This document shows, one piece after another, positions 23,928-31,780 of a DNA stretch of 34,411 nt. Each line of letters opens with the position of its first letter. Within the stretch, counting starts at the first letter, position 1. The stretch spans positions 1 to 34,411 of the forward strand of contig CAZJDV010000017.1 in assembly GCA_964544865.1 (NCBI GenBank), read 5' to 3'. The DNA is from CAZJDV01 sp964544865 (GTDB lineage Bacteria; Chloroflexota; Dehalococcoidia; Lucifugimonadales; CAJWER01). Position numbers and translations under genes: made by a program. Below the pieces are notes generated by a model. It was not told the origin of the DNA. It saw nothing but the letters and a program-made list of their open reading frames with translations, and searched no databases.

Positions 23928-25115
23928 GTGACGTACACGAAGATCAAGTCGTGGCTCGAAGAGGAGTTGCAGACCATCCGCGACAGCGGCATGCACAAGG
24001 ACGAGAAGTCCATCAGGTCCCCTCAAGGGCCCCTGGTGGACACACCTGAGGGTGGCCTGGTCAACTTCTGCGCCAATAACTACCTGGGTCTCGCGGACAA
24101 CGCCGAGATCGAGAAGGCGGTGACCGAGGGCATGAAGACCCATGGCTTCGGCATGGCGTCGGTGCGGTTCATCTGCGGCACACAGGACATCCACAAGACT
24201 CTAGAACAGCACATATCCGATTGGATGGGGACCGAGGACACCATCCTCTACACCTCCTGCTTCGACGCAAATACGGGGCTTTTCGAGACGATCCTGAGCG
24301 CCGAAGACGCGATCATCAGCGACGCACTGAACCACGCCAGCATCATCGACGGCATCCGCCTGTGCAAGGCGCAGCGCAAGAGGTTCAAGCACGCGGACAT
24401 GGCGGACCTGGAGGAGCGGCTGAAAGAGACCGAGTCGGCGCGGTTCCGCATGATCGCCACCGACGGCGTCTTCAGCATGCAAGGGGACGTCGCGCCGCTT
24501 CGGGAGATCTGCGACCTCGCCGATAAGTACGACGCCTTGGTGATGGTCGACGACTCCCACGCCACGGGGTTCATGGGGCCTAACGGCCGCGGCAGCGCCG
24601 AGGAGCTGGGGGTACTCGACCGGATCGATGTGCTCACCAGCACGATGGGCAAGGCCCTGGGGGGAGCATCGGGAGGATACACCACCGGCCGCAAGGAGAT
24701 CATCGCCTACCTGCGCCAGCGCTCGCGGCCGTATCTTTTCTCGAACACCCTGCCGCCTCCGATCGTGATGGGCGCTCTCAAGGCGCTGGAACTTGTCAGG
24801 GGCAACCCCGATCTCCGCGAGTCCCTGTGGAAGAACACCCGGTACTTCAGGTCGGAGATGACCGCCCTCGGCTTCGACATCATCCCCGGCATCCACCCCA
24901 TCGTCCCGATCATGCTACGCGACGAGCTCAAGACCGTCGCGCTGGCGAAGGCTGTGAACGAGCGAGGCATATTCGTGGTGGGGTTCAGCTTCCCTGTGGT
25001 GACGCGAGGAGAGGCGCGCATCCGAGTCCAGCTATCCGCCGCCCACACGCGAGAGCAGCTCGACCGGGCCATCTCCGTCTTCAAGGAGGCGGGCCAGGCG
25101 CTAGGGGTTATCTGA
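23928..25115 (+). CDS. kbl: Glycine C-acetyltransferase (2-amino-3-ketobutyrate CoA ligase)
   Basis: A 395-residue PLP enzyme of the alpha-oxoamine synthase family. It joins glycine and acetyl-CoA to 2-amino-3-ketobutyrate or runs the reverse cleavage in threonine breakdown. The PLP lysine is Lys242 in STMGKALGGASGGY, close to Lys244 of E. coli Kbl. Other marks are VNFCANNYLGLADN (about 45-58), DALNHASIIDGIRLCKAQ, and MVDDSHATGFMGPNGRG. GTG 23928 is the start, with AGGAGG at 23912-23917. The usual partner tdh (threonine dehydrogenase) is missing; a classical SDR follows at 107 bases. Length and all catalytic parts are normal, so the gene is intact. Confidence 0.93.
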   Translation: MTYTKIKSWLEEELQTIRDSGMHKDEKSIRSPQGPLVDTPEGGLVNFCANNYLGLADNAEIEKAVTEGMKTHGFGMASVRFICGTQDIHKTLEQHISDWMGTEDTILYTSCFDANTGLFETILSAEDAIISDALNHASIIDGIRLCKAQRKRFKHADMADLEERLKETESARFRMIATDGVFSMQGDVAPLREICDLADKYDALVMVDDSHATGFMGPNGRGSAEELGVLDRIDVLTSTMGKALGGASGGYTTGRKEIIAYLRQRSRPYLFSNTLPPPIVMGALKALELVRGNPDLRESLWKNTRYFRSEMTALGFDIIPGIHPIVPIMLRDELKTVALAKAVNERGIFVVGFSFPVVTRGEARIRVQLSAAHTREQLDRAISVFKEAGQALGVI

Positions 25116-25222
25116 GCAGGTGAGATCCCCGGCGAAAGCGGGCCCTCCTGGGGAGGCGCAGGCTTGAAACCTATCCCGTCATGTATCCGATTTCGAGCAC
25201 GCACATGGCCACGAGGAGCGCG

Positions 25223-25984
25223 ATGATAGACGATAGCGAGTTCAAGGGAAAGGTGGCAGTCGTGACCGGCGCGGGCCAGGGGATGGGCAAGGCGGTATCC
25301 CAAAGGCTGTCGTCCGGGGGCGCGAAGCTAGTGATCAACGACGTCAGCGCGGAGTCCGCCGAACGAACGGTAGCCAGCCTTGTCAATACCGGCGGCGAGG
25401 CGGTGGCCGCCCCCGGCGACGTGACCTCGAAGGCGGACGTGGATCGCATGGTCCAGACCGCCCTCGATCGGTACGGCGGTGTCCATATCCTGGTCAACAA
25501 CGCGGGCGTCCTGCGCCCGACCCTCGTCATCGACATCGAGGAGGATGAATGGGACCTGGTGGTGGGCGTGAACCTGAAGGGCACGTACCTGTGCTCCAGG
25601 GCGGTGCTGCTAGCCATGCGGGAGCAGGGCTGGGGCCGCATCGTCAACTTCTCGTCCACGGCCGGAAGGAAATACTCTACGATAGGCGGCGCGCACTACT
25701 CCGCGGCCAAGGCCGGCATCCTGGGTTTCACACGACACCTGGCCAAAGAGGAGGCCGGCAACGGTATCGCGGTCAACGCCGTGTGTCCGGGCCTCATCGA
25801 CACCGAGATGGTACGCGACACTATCGAGAGCGCAAAGGTAAAAGAGTACGTGGACAGCTTTCCTATCCCGCGCATCGGGGAGTCCTGGGAGGTCGCCGAG
25901 CTGGTGGCGTTCATCGCCTCGGACCGGGCGGCCTACATGACGGGGGTGTCGTTCGACATCAACGGCGGCGACCTGATGATGTAG
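25223..25984 (+). CDS. Classical short-chain dehydrogenase/reductase (FabG-like)
   Basis: A 253-residue NAD(P)-dependent oxidoreductase. It has the nucleotide motif TGAGQGMGKA (about 15-24), NNAG (VNNAGVLRP, about 92-100), catalytic Ser in NFSST, and Tyr-Lys in YSAAKAG (about 155-161), then CPGLIDTEM. The end DINGGDLMM is typical. ATG 25223 is chosen because GAGGAG lies just before it at 25213-25218; in-frame ATG 25181 and 25205 give longer, unlike-family N-termini. An Asp at the end of strand 2 (VINDVSAES) favours NAD over NADP. It sits after kbl and 29 bases before a SelA-like gene, so it probably serves the same amino-acid pathway. It is of the classical type, unlike the extended SDR threonine dehydrogenase. 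Confidence 0.9.
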   Translation: MIDDSEFKGKVAVVTGAGQGMGKAVSQRLSSGGAKLVINDVSAESAERTVASLVNTGGEAVAAPGDVTSKADVDRMVQTALDRYGGVHILVNNAGVLRPTLVIDIEEDEWDLVVGVNLKGTYLCSRAVLLAMREQGWGRIVNFSSTAGRKYSTIGGAHYSAAKAGILGFTRHLAKEEAGNGIAVNAVCPGLIDTEMVRDTIESAKVKEYVDSFPIPRIGESWEVAELVAFIASDRAAYMTGVSFDINGGDLMM

Positions 25985-26013
25985 CGCGTCCGCGCGAGTA
26001 ACTGGAGGCGACA

Positions 26014-27144
26014 ATGGCGAAGGGCAGCCGTATCTACCGGACACTGGGTGTCCGACCGGTGATCAACGCCGGTGGCAACACGACCGTTTGGGGTGGCTCC
26101 ACGCCCACCGACGTGGTCCGCGAGGCCATGGACGAGGCGGACAGCAGCTACGTGGAGGTGAAAGAGCTGCTCGATCGATCCGGCGGGTACATCGCCGAGG
26201 TCCTTGGTGTCGAGGCCGCGCACGTGACCTCGGGCTGCTTCGCATCTCTGGTGCTCAGCACCGCCGCCTGCATTGCCGGACGGGACCCCGAGAAGAGCAG
26301 CCGCCTGCCCGACACTGCTGAAATGAATAACGAGATCGTCACCCTGAAGTCGCTCCGATATCCTTACCAGCGGAGCCACCGGGTAGCCGGCGGTGTGCTA
26401 GTAGAGGCCGGCGACGAGGATGGGTGCACTGCGGACCAGCTTGCCGGCGCGGTCGGACCTAAGACAGCCGCGGTCGCTTACGTGTACCAGCCCGACGTCT
26501 ATCCCGCCAATCTGGCTCTGGAGGATGTGACGCGCGTAGCCCACGCCCGGGGCGTACCTGTCATCGTCGACGCCGCCTCGCAGATATTCCCCCTCAATCA
26601 CTTCAGGCGGATCGCCCAGAGCGGCGACCTGGTGTGCTTCGGTGCCAAGTACATCAGCGCGCCCCAGTCCACCGGGTTCTTGTGCGGCAGGGAGGACCTG
26701 GTAGAGGCCGCGGCGACCCAGGGATTTATTGGCTTCGAGACCGGCGGAGGACACTCGTTTGGCCGTGGGTACAAAGTCGACCGGCAGGACATCGTCGGGG
26801 TCGTAGCCGCTCTGGAAGACTGGTTCGCCATGGACCACGAAGATCGCCTCACAGACTACCGCACCCGGCTTGCCACGATCGAGCGCGCCCTGGACGGCAT
26901 CCCCGGTGTATCAGCCGAATTGACTATCTACGATAGTTACGTCCAATTGGCCCTCCACATCGTCCTCGATACCGAACACCGGGGGATGGACGCGCAACAG
27001 TTGGCTGACGATCTTCTGGCCGGCAGCCCTCGCATTAGGGTGAATGTGATAGCGGAGGACACCATCTTTGTCGCGGCCCATACCTTGAACGAAGGCGAGG
27101 AGAGCGTGATCGCCGATCGGCTGCGGGGCCTGCTGGCGAGGTAG
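26014..27144 (+). CDS. SelA-like PLP-dependent enzyme, copy 1
   Basis: A 376-residue fold-type I PLP protein related to SelA (L-seryl-tRNA(Sec) selenium transferase) and to D-glucosaminate-6-phosphate ammonia-lyase-type enzymes, but lacking SelA's N-terminal tRNA-binding domain. Family parts are LGVRPVINAGGNTTVWGG (about 10-27), AAHVTSGCFASLVLSTAACI (about 68-87), VIVDAASQIFP and the PLP lysine Lys212 in DLVCFGAKYISAPQSTGFLC. Likely chemistry is beta-elimination or another change on an amino acid or amino sugar; the substrate is not known. GGAGG lies 6-10 bases before the ATG. The paralog copy 2 follows at 45 bases. The adjacent SDR and kbl hint at catabolism of hydroxy amino acids, which is an inference. 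Confidence 0.82.
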   Translation: MAKGSRIYRTLGVRPVINAGGNTTVWGGSTPTDVVREAMDEADSSYVEVKELLDRSGGYIAEVLGVEAAHVTSGCFASLVLSTAACIAGRDPEKSSRLPDTAEMNNEIVTLKSLRYPYQRSHRVAGGVLVEAGDEDGCTADQLAGAVGPKTAAVAYVYQPDVYPANLALEDVTRVAHARGVPVIVDAASQIFPLNHFRRIAQSGDLVCFGAKYISAPQSTGFLCGREDLVEAAATQGFIGFETGGGHSFGRGYKVDRQDIVGVVAALEDWFAMDHEDRLTDYRTRLATIERALDGIPGVSAELTIYDSYVQLALHIVLDTEHRGMDAQQLADDLLAGSPRIRVNVIAEDTIFVAAHTLNEGEESVIADRLRGLLAR

Positions 27145-27189
27145 CAGCTCGGTCCCGGGAAAGGTCGTCATTCAATACGGGAGGACATC

Positions 27190-28326
27190 ATGAACACAGG
27201 CATCGGAACGAGCGTCTATTCCAGGCTGGGGGTCCGGCCGATTATCAACGCACAGGGCAACCGGACGGTCCTGGGTGGGTCCGCCACTACACCGGCGGTA
27301 GCCGCGGCGATGGAGGAAGCGAACCACACCTATGTGGAGATGCGTGAGCTCCTCGAGAAGTCCGGGGAGTTCATTGCCGAGATGCTGGGGGCGGAGGCCG
27401 CGTACGTGACCTCCGGCTGCGCCGCCGCTCTGGCCTTGAGCACCGCCGCCTGCATGACCGGAAGAGACCAGGACAAGATCGCCCAGCTACCCGATACCAC
27501 GGGCATGAGAGACGAGATAATTCTCCAAAAGCCGCAACAGTACAGCTACGACCGCAGCTTCAACGTGCCGGGGGGCAAGCTCATTCGACCGGGCAGCGAG
27601 GCTGGTTGCACGGCGGAGGAGTTGGAGAACACCATCGGCCCGAACACCGCGGCCCTAGCCTACCTTATCAGGGCAGATGAGGACGACTCGGTGGTGCCGC
27701 TCGAGCGGGTGGTGGAGATGGCCCATTCGCGGGGCCTGCCCGTGATAGCGGACGCAGCGGCTCGAATTTACCCGCTGGAGTACTTTCGGCGCAACGCCCA
27801 ATCCGCGGACCTGGTGTGCTTCGGCGCCAAATACATCGGCGCGCCTCAGTCGGCCGGTTACGTGTGCGGGAAAAAGGAGCTTGTCGACTCGGTCGTCGAC
27901 CACGGCTTCATCGGCTTCCAGACCGGCGGCGGCCGGGCTTTCGGCAGGCCGATGAAGCTGGACAAACAGGAGATCATCGGCGTGGTCACGGCCATCGAAC
28001 AGTGGTTCACGATGAACCATGAGGACCGGCTGATCGGCTACGAAGAGACTCTGGCCACCATGCAGAGCGAGCTCGCGGGGACCCCCAACGTGGAGTCGAA
28101 GCTGGAACAGGTGGACCAGTATTTCGGCGTCACCCTGAATGTCACCTTCGACGCCGACGCCCTGGGCAAGACCGCCGAGGAGGTCGCCGCGGAGCTGGAC
28201 GCCGGGACCCCGCGCATCGCAGTGAGCGCCCCGGACGACGGTACCATCGCCGTAAACGCCCACGCACTGAACGAGGGGGAGGGGCTCATAGTCGCCGAGC
28301 ACCTGCGGATGGCGTTGGGCGGGTAG
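27190..28326 (+). CDS. SelA-like PLP-dependent enzyme, copy 2
   Basis: A 378-residue paralog of the preceding gene with the same architecture: LGVRPIINAQGNRTVLGG (about 11-28), YVTSGCAAALALSTAACMTG (about 71-90), VIADAAARIYPLEYFRR and the PLP lysine Lys214 in DLVCFGAKYIGAPQSAGYVC. It differs from copy 1 in the segment about 150-175. The two arose by duplication and may form a heteromer or act on different stereoisomers. GGGAGG at 27179-27184 lies 5 bases before the ATG, and the 45-base spacer suggests one transcript. It is unlikely to make selenocysteine: there is no selB or selC near and the tRNA-binding domain is absent. A 12-base palindrome, CCGGGATCCCGG, lies downstream at 28366-28377. 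Confidence 0.82.
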   Translation: MNTGIGTSVYSRLGVRPIINAQGNRTVLGGSATTPAVAAAMEEANHTYVEMRELLEKSGEFIAEMLGAEAAYVTSGCAAALALSTAACMTGRDQDKIAQLPDTTGMRDEIILQKPQQYSYDRSFNVPGGKLIRPGSEAGCTAEELENTIGPNTAALAYLIRADEDDSVVPLERVVEMAHSRGLPVIADAAARIYPLEYFRRNAQSADLVCFGAKYIGAPQSAGYVCGKKELVDSVVDHGFIGFQTGGGRAFGRPMKLDKQEIIGVVTAIEQWFTMNHEDRLIGYEETLATMQSELAGTPNVESKLEQVDQYFGVTLNVTFDADALGKTAEEVAAELDAGTPRIAVSAPDDGTIAVNAHALNEGEGLIVAEHLRMALGG

Positions 28327-28384
28327 TAGCGCAACAACGCGTACCAGTCGAGTTGGGCGCCTGCTCCGGGATCCCGGCCGTGCT

Positions 28385-28738
28385 TCAGCCCTCTTCCTCG
28401 ACCGATCTGAGGATTCGTTCCAACTCTTCAACCGGTGGCGGCATGTCGCGAGTGACGGCGTCCCACGGAATATCCGCGTCTAGGGTGTCGTAGCCATGTA
28501 TCAGCCGGTTTCTCATCCCTATGATCTATTGCCACTCGATGCTAGGAAATCGGCGCAGCACCTCCGGCGGGAGCCTGCCTGCCGCCTCCCCAATCACCTC
28601 GACAAGTCGCGTCAGCGCCAGGGCGAGGAGCCGATCGCTTGACAGGTCGTCTCTGTTCCGCTCGCGTCCCAGGCTGTGGGCTTCCGAGGCATAGTCGAGC
28701 ATGTGCCGAAGGGGAACGGTCCAATCACGTCTCGTCAT
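28385..28738 (-). pseudogene. HepT-family toxin, interrupted by an in-frame TAG
   Basis: HepT (DUF86) toxins are HEPN-fold ribonucleases paired with MntA nucleotidyltransferase antitoxins. The frame from ATG 28738 reads a normal HepT (DWTVPLRHMLDYASEAHSLG, LALTRLVEVIGEAAGRLPPE) up to WQ, then a TAG at 28526-28528. The same frame continues IIGMRNRLIHGYDTLDADI to a TGA at 28385. The catalytic RNRLIHGY motif lies after the TAG, so the product that stops there cannot be an RNase. A single C-to-T change in a Gln codon (CAG to TAG) would explain it. The start overlaps the mntA stop by 14 bases, as expected for this operon type. Confidence 0.8.
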
Positions 28739-29077
28739 AGAGGACCTCAGCCTCTGCAAGTACCTCGTCCCGATAGTACGGGCTGATACTTCGCGTCGTG
28801 TTCATGTCAACCTTTCGACCGGCCAGGATCCCGGAGAGCTCCATCTCGATATCTATTAGCTTCAGGCCGGGCCCGGGCCCGGGCCCGTGTCCGGGCACGA
28901 ACTCGACCAGCACGTCGATGGCACTGCCTGGAGCGAAGTCGTCGCGAGGACGGAACCGAATAGTGCCATTTTTCGAATGTGATGGCGTCGGCAAAAGTCA
29001 GCCACCGCAGTCCCTGGTACACTGATTCTGGCGGTAGACGCATTCGACTTCTTTTCATCACCGTTGTCCCAGGGCAT
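28725..29077 (-). pseudogene. MntA-type nucleotidyltransferase antitoxin, frameshifted
   Basis: MntA proteins modify HepT through a GSx(10-13)DxD nucleotidyltransferase site. From ATG 29077 the frame gives DFCRRHHIRKMALFGSVL, and then the homology jumps to another frame, RDDFAPGSAIDVLVEFVPGH, ending in RSISPYYRDEVLAEAEVLYD at 28725. The jump is at about 28946/28947 and fits one lost base. In addition the expected SDID reads SAID, so one metal-binding Asp is gone. The tract after EFVPGH is expanded to GPGPGPG by tandem GGGCCC units (about 28868-28889). The gene therefore looks dead, together with its hepT partner. Confidence 0.8.
28866..28889. repeat. GGGCCC hexanucleotide tandem repeat within mntA
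   Basis: Three full GGGCCC units plus flanking partial units lie within the reading frame of mntA, encoding alternating Gly-Pro on the minus strand. It is self-complementary and a likely slippage expansion in a gene no longer under selection. Confidence 0.75.
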
Positions 29078-29085
29078 ATGAAGTC

Positions 29086-29766
29086 TCAGTCCGTACCGCC
29101 AGCCGCGGCGCGGATGTTGGCGATGGCCTGGGCGATGCCTGTATCGGCGCTGTAGACCGCGGACCCCGCGACGAGGACACGGGCGCCCGCGGCCACCACC
29201 GTCCTCGCAGTCCTGGGGCCTATGCCTCCGTCCACTTCCAGTTCGGCAGCGTAACCGTTGTCGTCCAGCACGGCGCGCATTCGGGCGATCTTGTCGACGA
29301 CGCCCGGTATGAATGCCTGGCCTCCATAGCCGGGATTCACCGTCATCACCAGCACCAGGTCAAGGTCGGGCAGGACCTCCTCGACGGCGGATACGGGCGT
29401 CGCCGGGTTCATCGCCACGCCAGCCTTCACCCCCGCCTCTTTGATCTGGTGCACGACCCTGTGAAGATGAGTGCAGGCCTCGGCATGGACGGTGATGATC
29501 CCGGCGCCGGCCTCCGCGAGGTCGGGGACGAGGCGCTCCGGCTCGGCCACCATCATGTGCACGTCCAGCGGCAGGTCGGTCCACGGGCTGATCGCCTGGA
29601 CGACGATAGGGCCGAAGGTCACTGGCGGCACGAAATGCCCGTCCATTACGTCCATGTGGATATAGTCCGCGCCCCCGCGCGCCGCCTCTGCGACCTGATG
29701 CCCCAGGCGGCTGAAGTCCGCGGAGAGGATCGAAGGCGCGATCTTTATCGGGGCTTCAGTTGGCAT
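29086..29766 (-). CDS. rpe: Ribulose-phosphate 3-epimerase
   Basis: A 226-residue TIM-barrel metalloenzyme that interconverts ribulose-5-phosphate and xylulose-5-phosphate in the pentose phosphate or Calvin pathway. All key parts are there: IAPSILSADFSRLG (about 9-22), the metal-site segments DYIHMDVMDGHFVPPVTFGP (about 34-53) and LDVHMMVAEPERL, MTVNPGYGGQAFIPG (about 142-156), and LEVDGGIGPRTA with the phosphate loop VAGSAVY. The frame runs on upstream to 29832, but ATG 29766 fits the family, and it overlaps the argH stop by 11 bases, implying coupling. It is the last gene of the arginine operon seen here; the link to arginine is one of position rather than pathway. Confidence 0.95.
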   Translation of the reverse strand: MPTEAPIKIAPSILSADFSRLGHQVAEAARGGADYIHMDVMDGHFVPPVTFGPIVVQAISPWTDLPLDVHMMVAEPERLVPDLAEAGAGIITVHAEACTHLHRVVHQIKEAGVKAGVAMNPATPVSAVEEVLPDLDLVLVMTVNPGYGGQAFIPGVVDKIARMRAVLDDNGYAAELEVDGGIGPRTARTVVAAGARVLVAGSAVYSADTGIAQAIANIRAAAGGTD

Positions 29767-31117
29767 TTTCCGCCTCCAGAGTGGCTTTCGCGTCTGATAT
29801 CGCCTGCCGCACCCGTCTGGAGGCGGTGCCACCGGGAACGTCGCGAGCCTCCAACGAGGTCGCCAGCGTTATGGACAACACGTCCTCGTCGAACAGCGGC
29901 GAGAAGCGGCGATACGTCCCCAATTCCAGTTCGTGGAGATTCTTCCCTTCCGCTACCGCATGGTCAGCAATTCGCCCGACCACACCGTGCGCCTCCCTGA
30001 ACGGCATCCCTCTAGCGACGAGGTAGTCGGAGATGTCGGTGGCCAGAATATGGCTGCCCTCGGCGGCCTGGCGCATACGGCCTTCGTCCAGCTCCATCGT
30101 GGAGACCATGCCGGCCATGACCTCCAAAGTCGGCAGCAGCACGTCGACTGTGTCGAAGAACCCCTCTTTGTCCTCTTGCAAGTCGCGGTCGTAGGTGAGG
30201 GGGAGCCCCTTGAGCACCGTCAGCAGCCCAACGAGGTGGCCGAACACCCTGCCCGTCTTGCCCTTGGCCAGCTCGGCGAAGTCCGGGTTGCGCTTCTGTG
30301 GCATCATGCTGCTGCCCGTGGTGTAGTCGTCGGACAGTCGGATGAACCCGAACTCATCGGAGGACCAGAACACCATCTCCTCGGCCAGCCGCGACAGATG
30401 GACCATGCAGGTGGCAGCGGCGGCATGGTAGTCGAGGAGAAAGTCCCTGTCGGAGACGGCGTCCATGCTGTTCGCGCTGATGGTGCCGAAGCCAAGCTCG
30501 CGGGCCACGGACTCCCTGTCTACGGGGTAGGGCACGCCCGCCAAGGCGCCACTGCCGAGCGGCATGACGTCGGCCCGGCGATGGGCCTGCTGAAACCGCT
30601 CGCGGTCCCTGCCCAGCATCTCGAAGTAGGCCAGCATGTGATGAGCGAAGTACACCGGCTGGGCCCGCTGCACGTGGGTATACCCCGGCATTACCGCGCC
30701 GGGATTGGCCTCCGCGCTCCGGACCAGCGCCGCGCGGAAACCATGGATCGCCGCCACGGTGCCTGTGATCGCCTCTCTGGCGTACAGCCGCATGTCCAGC
30801 GCGACCTGGTCGTTTCTGGATCGTGCGGTGTGGAGCTTGCCGGCCACGTCGCCTATCGTCTCGAAAAGACGGCGCTCCACGTTCATGTGGATGTCCTCAA
30901 GCTCCTCCCGCCAGGGAAAGATTCCGGTTTCGATCTCTCCGCGGACCAACTCAAGACCGCGCACTATCTCTCCGGCCTCATCGTCGGAGACGATCTTCTG
31001 CCGTGCGAGCATGCGCACGTGAGCTATCGACCCGGCGATGTCGTGCTTGTAGAGCCGCCGGTCGTAGTGGATGGAGACTGTGTAGCCGGAGCGGGCCTCA
31101 TTCATGGTCGTTTCCAT
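29756..31117 (-). CDS. argH: Argininosuccinate lyase
   Basis: A 453-residue fumarase/aspartase-superfamily enzyme splitting argininosuccinate into arginine and fumarate, the last step of arginine synthesis. The signature GSSMMPQKRNPD (about 268-279) with the catalytic Ser is intact, as are KLHTARSRNDQVALDMRL (about 93-110) and PGYTHVQRAQPV (about 142-153). The usual N-terminal LWGGRF motif is missing: the protein begins METTMNEARSGYTVSIHYDR, with a TAA directly before the first ATG. Either the start arm is shortened or a frame change lies upstream; the rest is complete. ATG 31117 and ATG 31105 are both possible. The gene follows the MaoC-like gene by 80 bases. Confidence 0.95.
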   Translation of the reverse strand: METTMNEARSGYTVSIHYDRRLYKHDIAGSIAHVRMLARQKIVSDDEAGEIVRGLELVRGEIETGIFPWREELEDIHMNVERRLFETIGDVAGKLHTARSRNDQVALDMRLYAREAITGTVAAIHGFRAALVRSAEANPGAVMPGYTHVQRAQPVYFAHHMLAYFEMLGRDRERFQQAHRRADVMPLGSGALAGVPYPVDRESVARELGFGTISANSMDAVSDRDFLLDYHAAAATCMVHLSRLAEEMVFWSSDEFGFIRLSDDYTTGSSMMPQKRNPDFAELAKGKTGRVFGHLVGLLTVLKGLPLTYDRDLQEDKEGFFDTVDVLLPTLEVMAGMVSTMELDEGRMRQAAEGSHILATDISDYLVARGMPFREAHGVVGRIADHAVAEGKNLHELELGTYRRFSPLFDEDVLSITLATSLEARDVPGGTASRRVRQAISDAKATLEAENAN

Positions 31118-31197
31118 TTACTGTGGGGGACGCGTACGGAGCCGCTAGCAATTAGCAGGCTCACCGCCGTTGCGTCGGTCTGCCGAGATCAATATCG

Positions 31198-31668
31198 CTA
31201 CTGCGGCCGTTTCGGCACCAGGAAGCGGCGGCGCAGCGTGAGGACCTTCATGCCCCTCTGGTTGAACCCGCGGCTCTCCATGTACACGATGCCTCTGTCG
31301 GGGCGGCTTCGCGACTCGCGCACCTCCAGGATCTCGCTCTCGCCGTAGATGGTGTCGCCCTGGAACACCGGCGCATCGTGGGTGATCCGCTCGTATTCAA
31401 GATTGGCGATGGCCTTCCCCGACGTGTCCCGCACGCTCATTCCCACCAGGAGGCTGATGATCAGCGGCCCGACCACCAGAATCTTGCCGTGCTGGTGGTC
31501 CTTCATGTAGTTCTCGTCCATGTGAAGCGGGTTGTGGTTCATGGTCAAGAGGGTGAAGTGGTGGTTGTCCGCCTCTGTGATGGTTTTGCCGGGCCAGTGC
31601 TTGAACACGTCGCCGGGCGTGAAGTCCTCCAGATAGCCGCCAAAGCTGTCCTTGCCGTCGTGGACCAT
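31198..31668 (-). CDS. MaoC-like (R)-specific enoyl-CoA hydratase/dehydratase
   Basis: A 156-residue hot-dog fold protein of the MaoC dehydratase family. The hydratase motif is visible in TITEADNHHFTLLTMNHNPL followed by HMDENYM, with the Asp/Asn and His of the NxxPLHxD active site (about residues 40-50). VVGPLIISLLVGMSV follows. Members add water to enoyl-CoA or related CoA esters (for example mesaconyl- or methylmalyl-CoA types, which this resembles most in the TITEADNHHFTLLTMN stretch). It lies between argG and argH, where it has no known arginine role, so it is a passenger or serves a linked pathway. GGAGTGAGG precedes the ATG at 31668. Confidence 0.85.
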   Translation of the reverse strand: MVHDGKDSFGGYLEDFTPGDVFKHWPGKTITEADNHHFTLLTMNHNPLHMDENYMKDHQHGKILVVGPLIISLLVGMSVRDTSGKAIANLEYERITHDAPVFQGDTIYGESEILEVRESRSRPDRGIVYMESRGFNQRGMKVLTLRRRFLVPKRPQ

Positions 31669-31780
31669 GTTGCCGTTACCTCACTCCTATGGGGGTTCTG
31701 GATGGCACTCTCGTCGGTCCCCGGCACCCGCCGGGAAGGAGTCCCCGCACCCATCTCGCCCCTGGAACCCGGGGGCTCCC

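Noticed and set aside
23654..24049. A 131-codon open frame across the nfeD-kbl spacer
   Set aside because: It overlaps the divergent promoters and runs into kbl in another frame, and its sequence has no protein-family character.
25223..25984. The SDR as threonine 3-dehydrogenase
   Set aside because: It is a classical FabG-type SDR of about 253 residues, whereas SDR-type threonine dehydrogenases belong to the extended, epimerase-like group.
26014..28326. A selenocysteine synthesis locus
   Set aside because: The two proteins resemble SelA only in the PLP domain; the tRNA-binding N-terminus is missing, and there is no selB or tRNA-Sec in the window.
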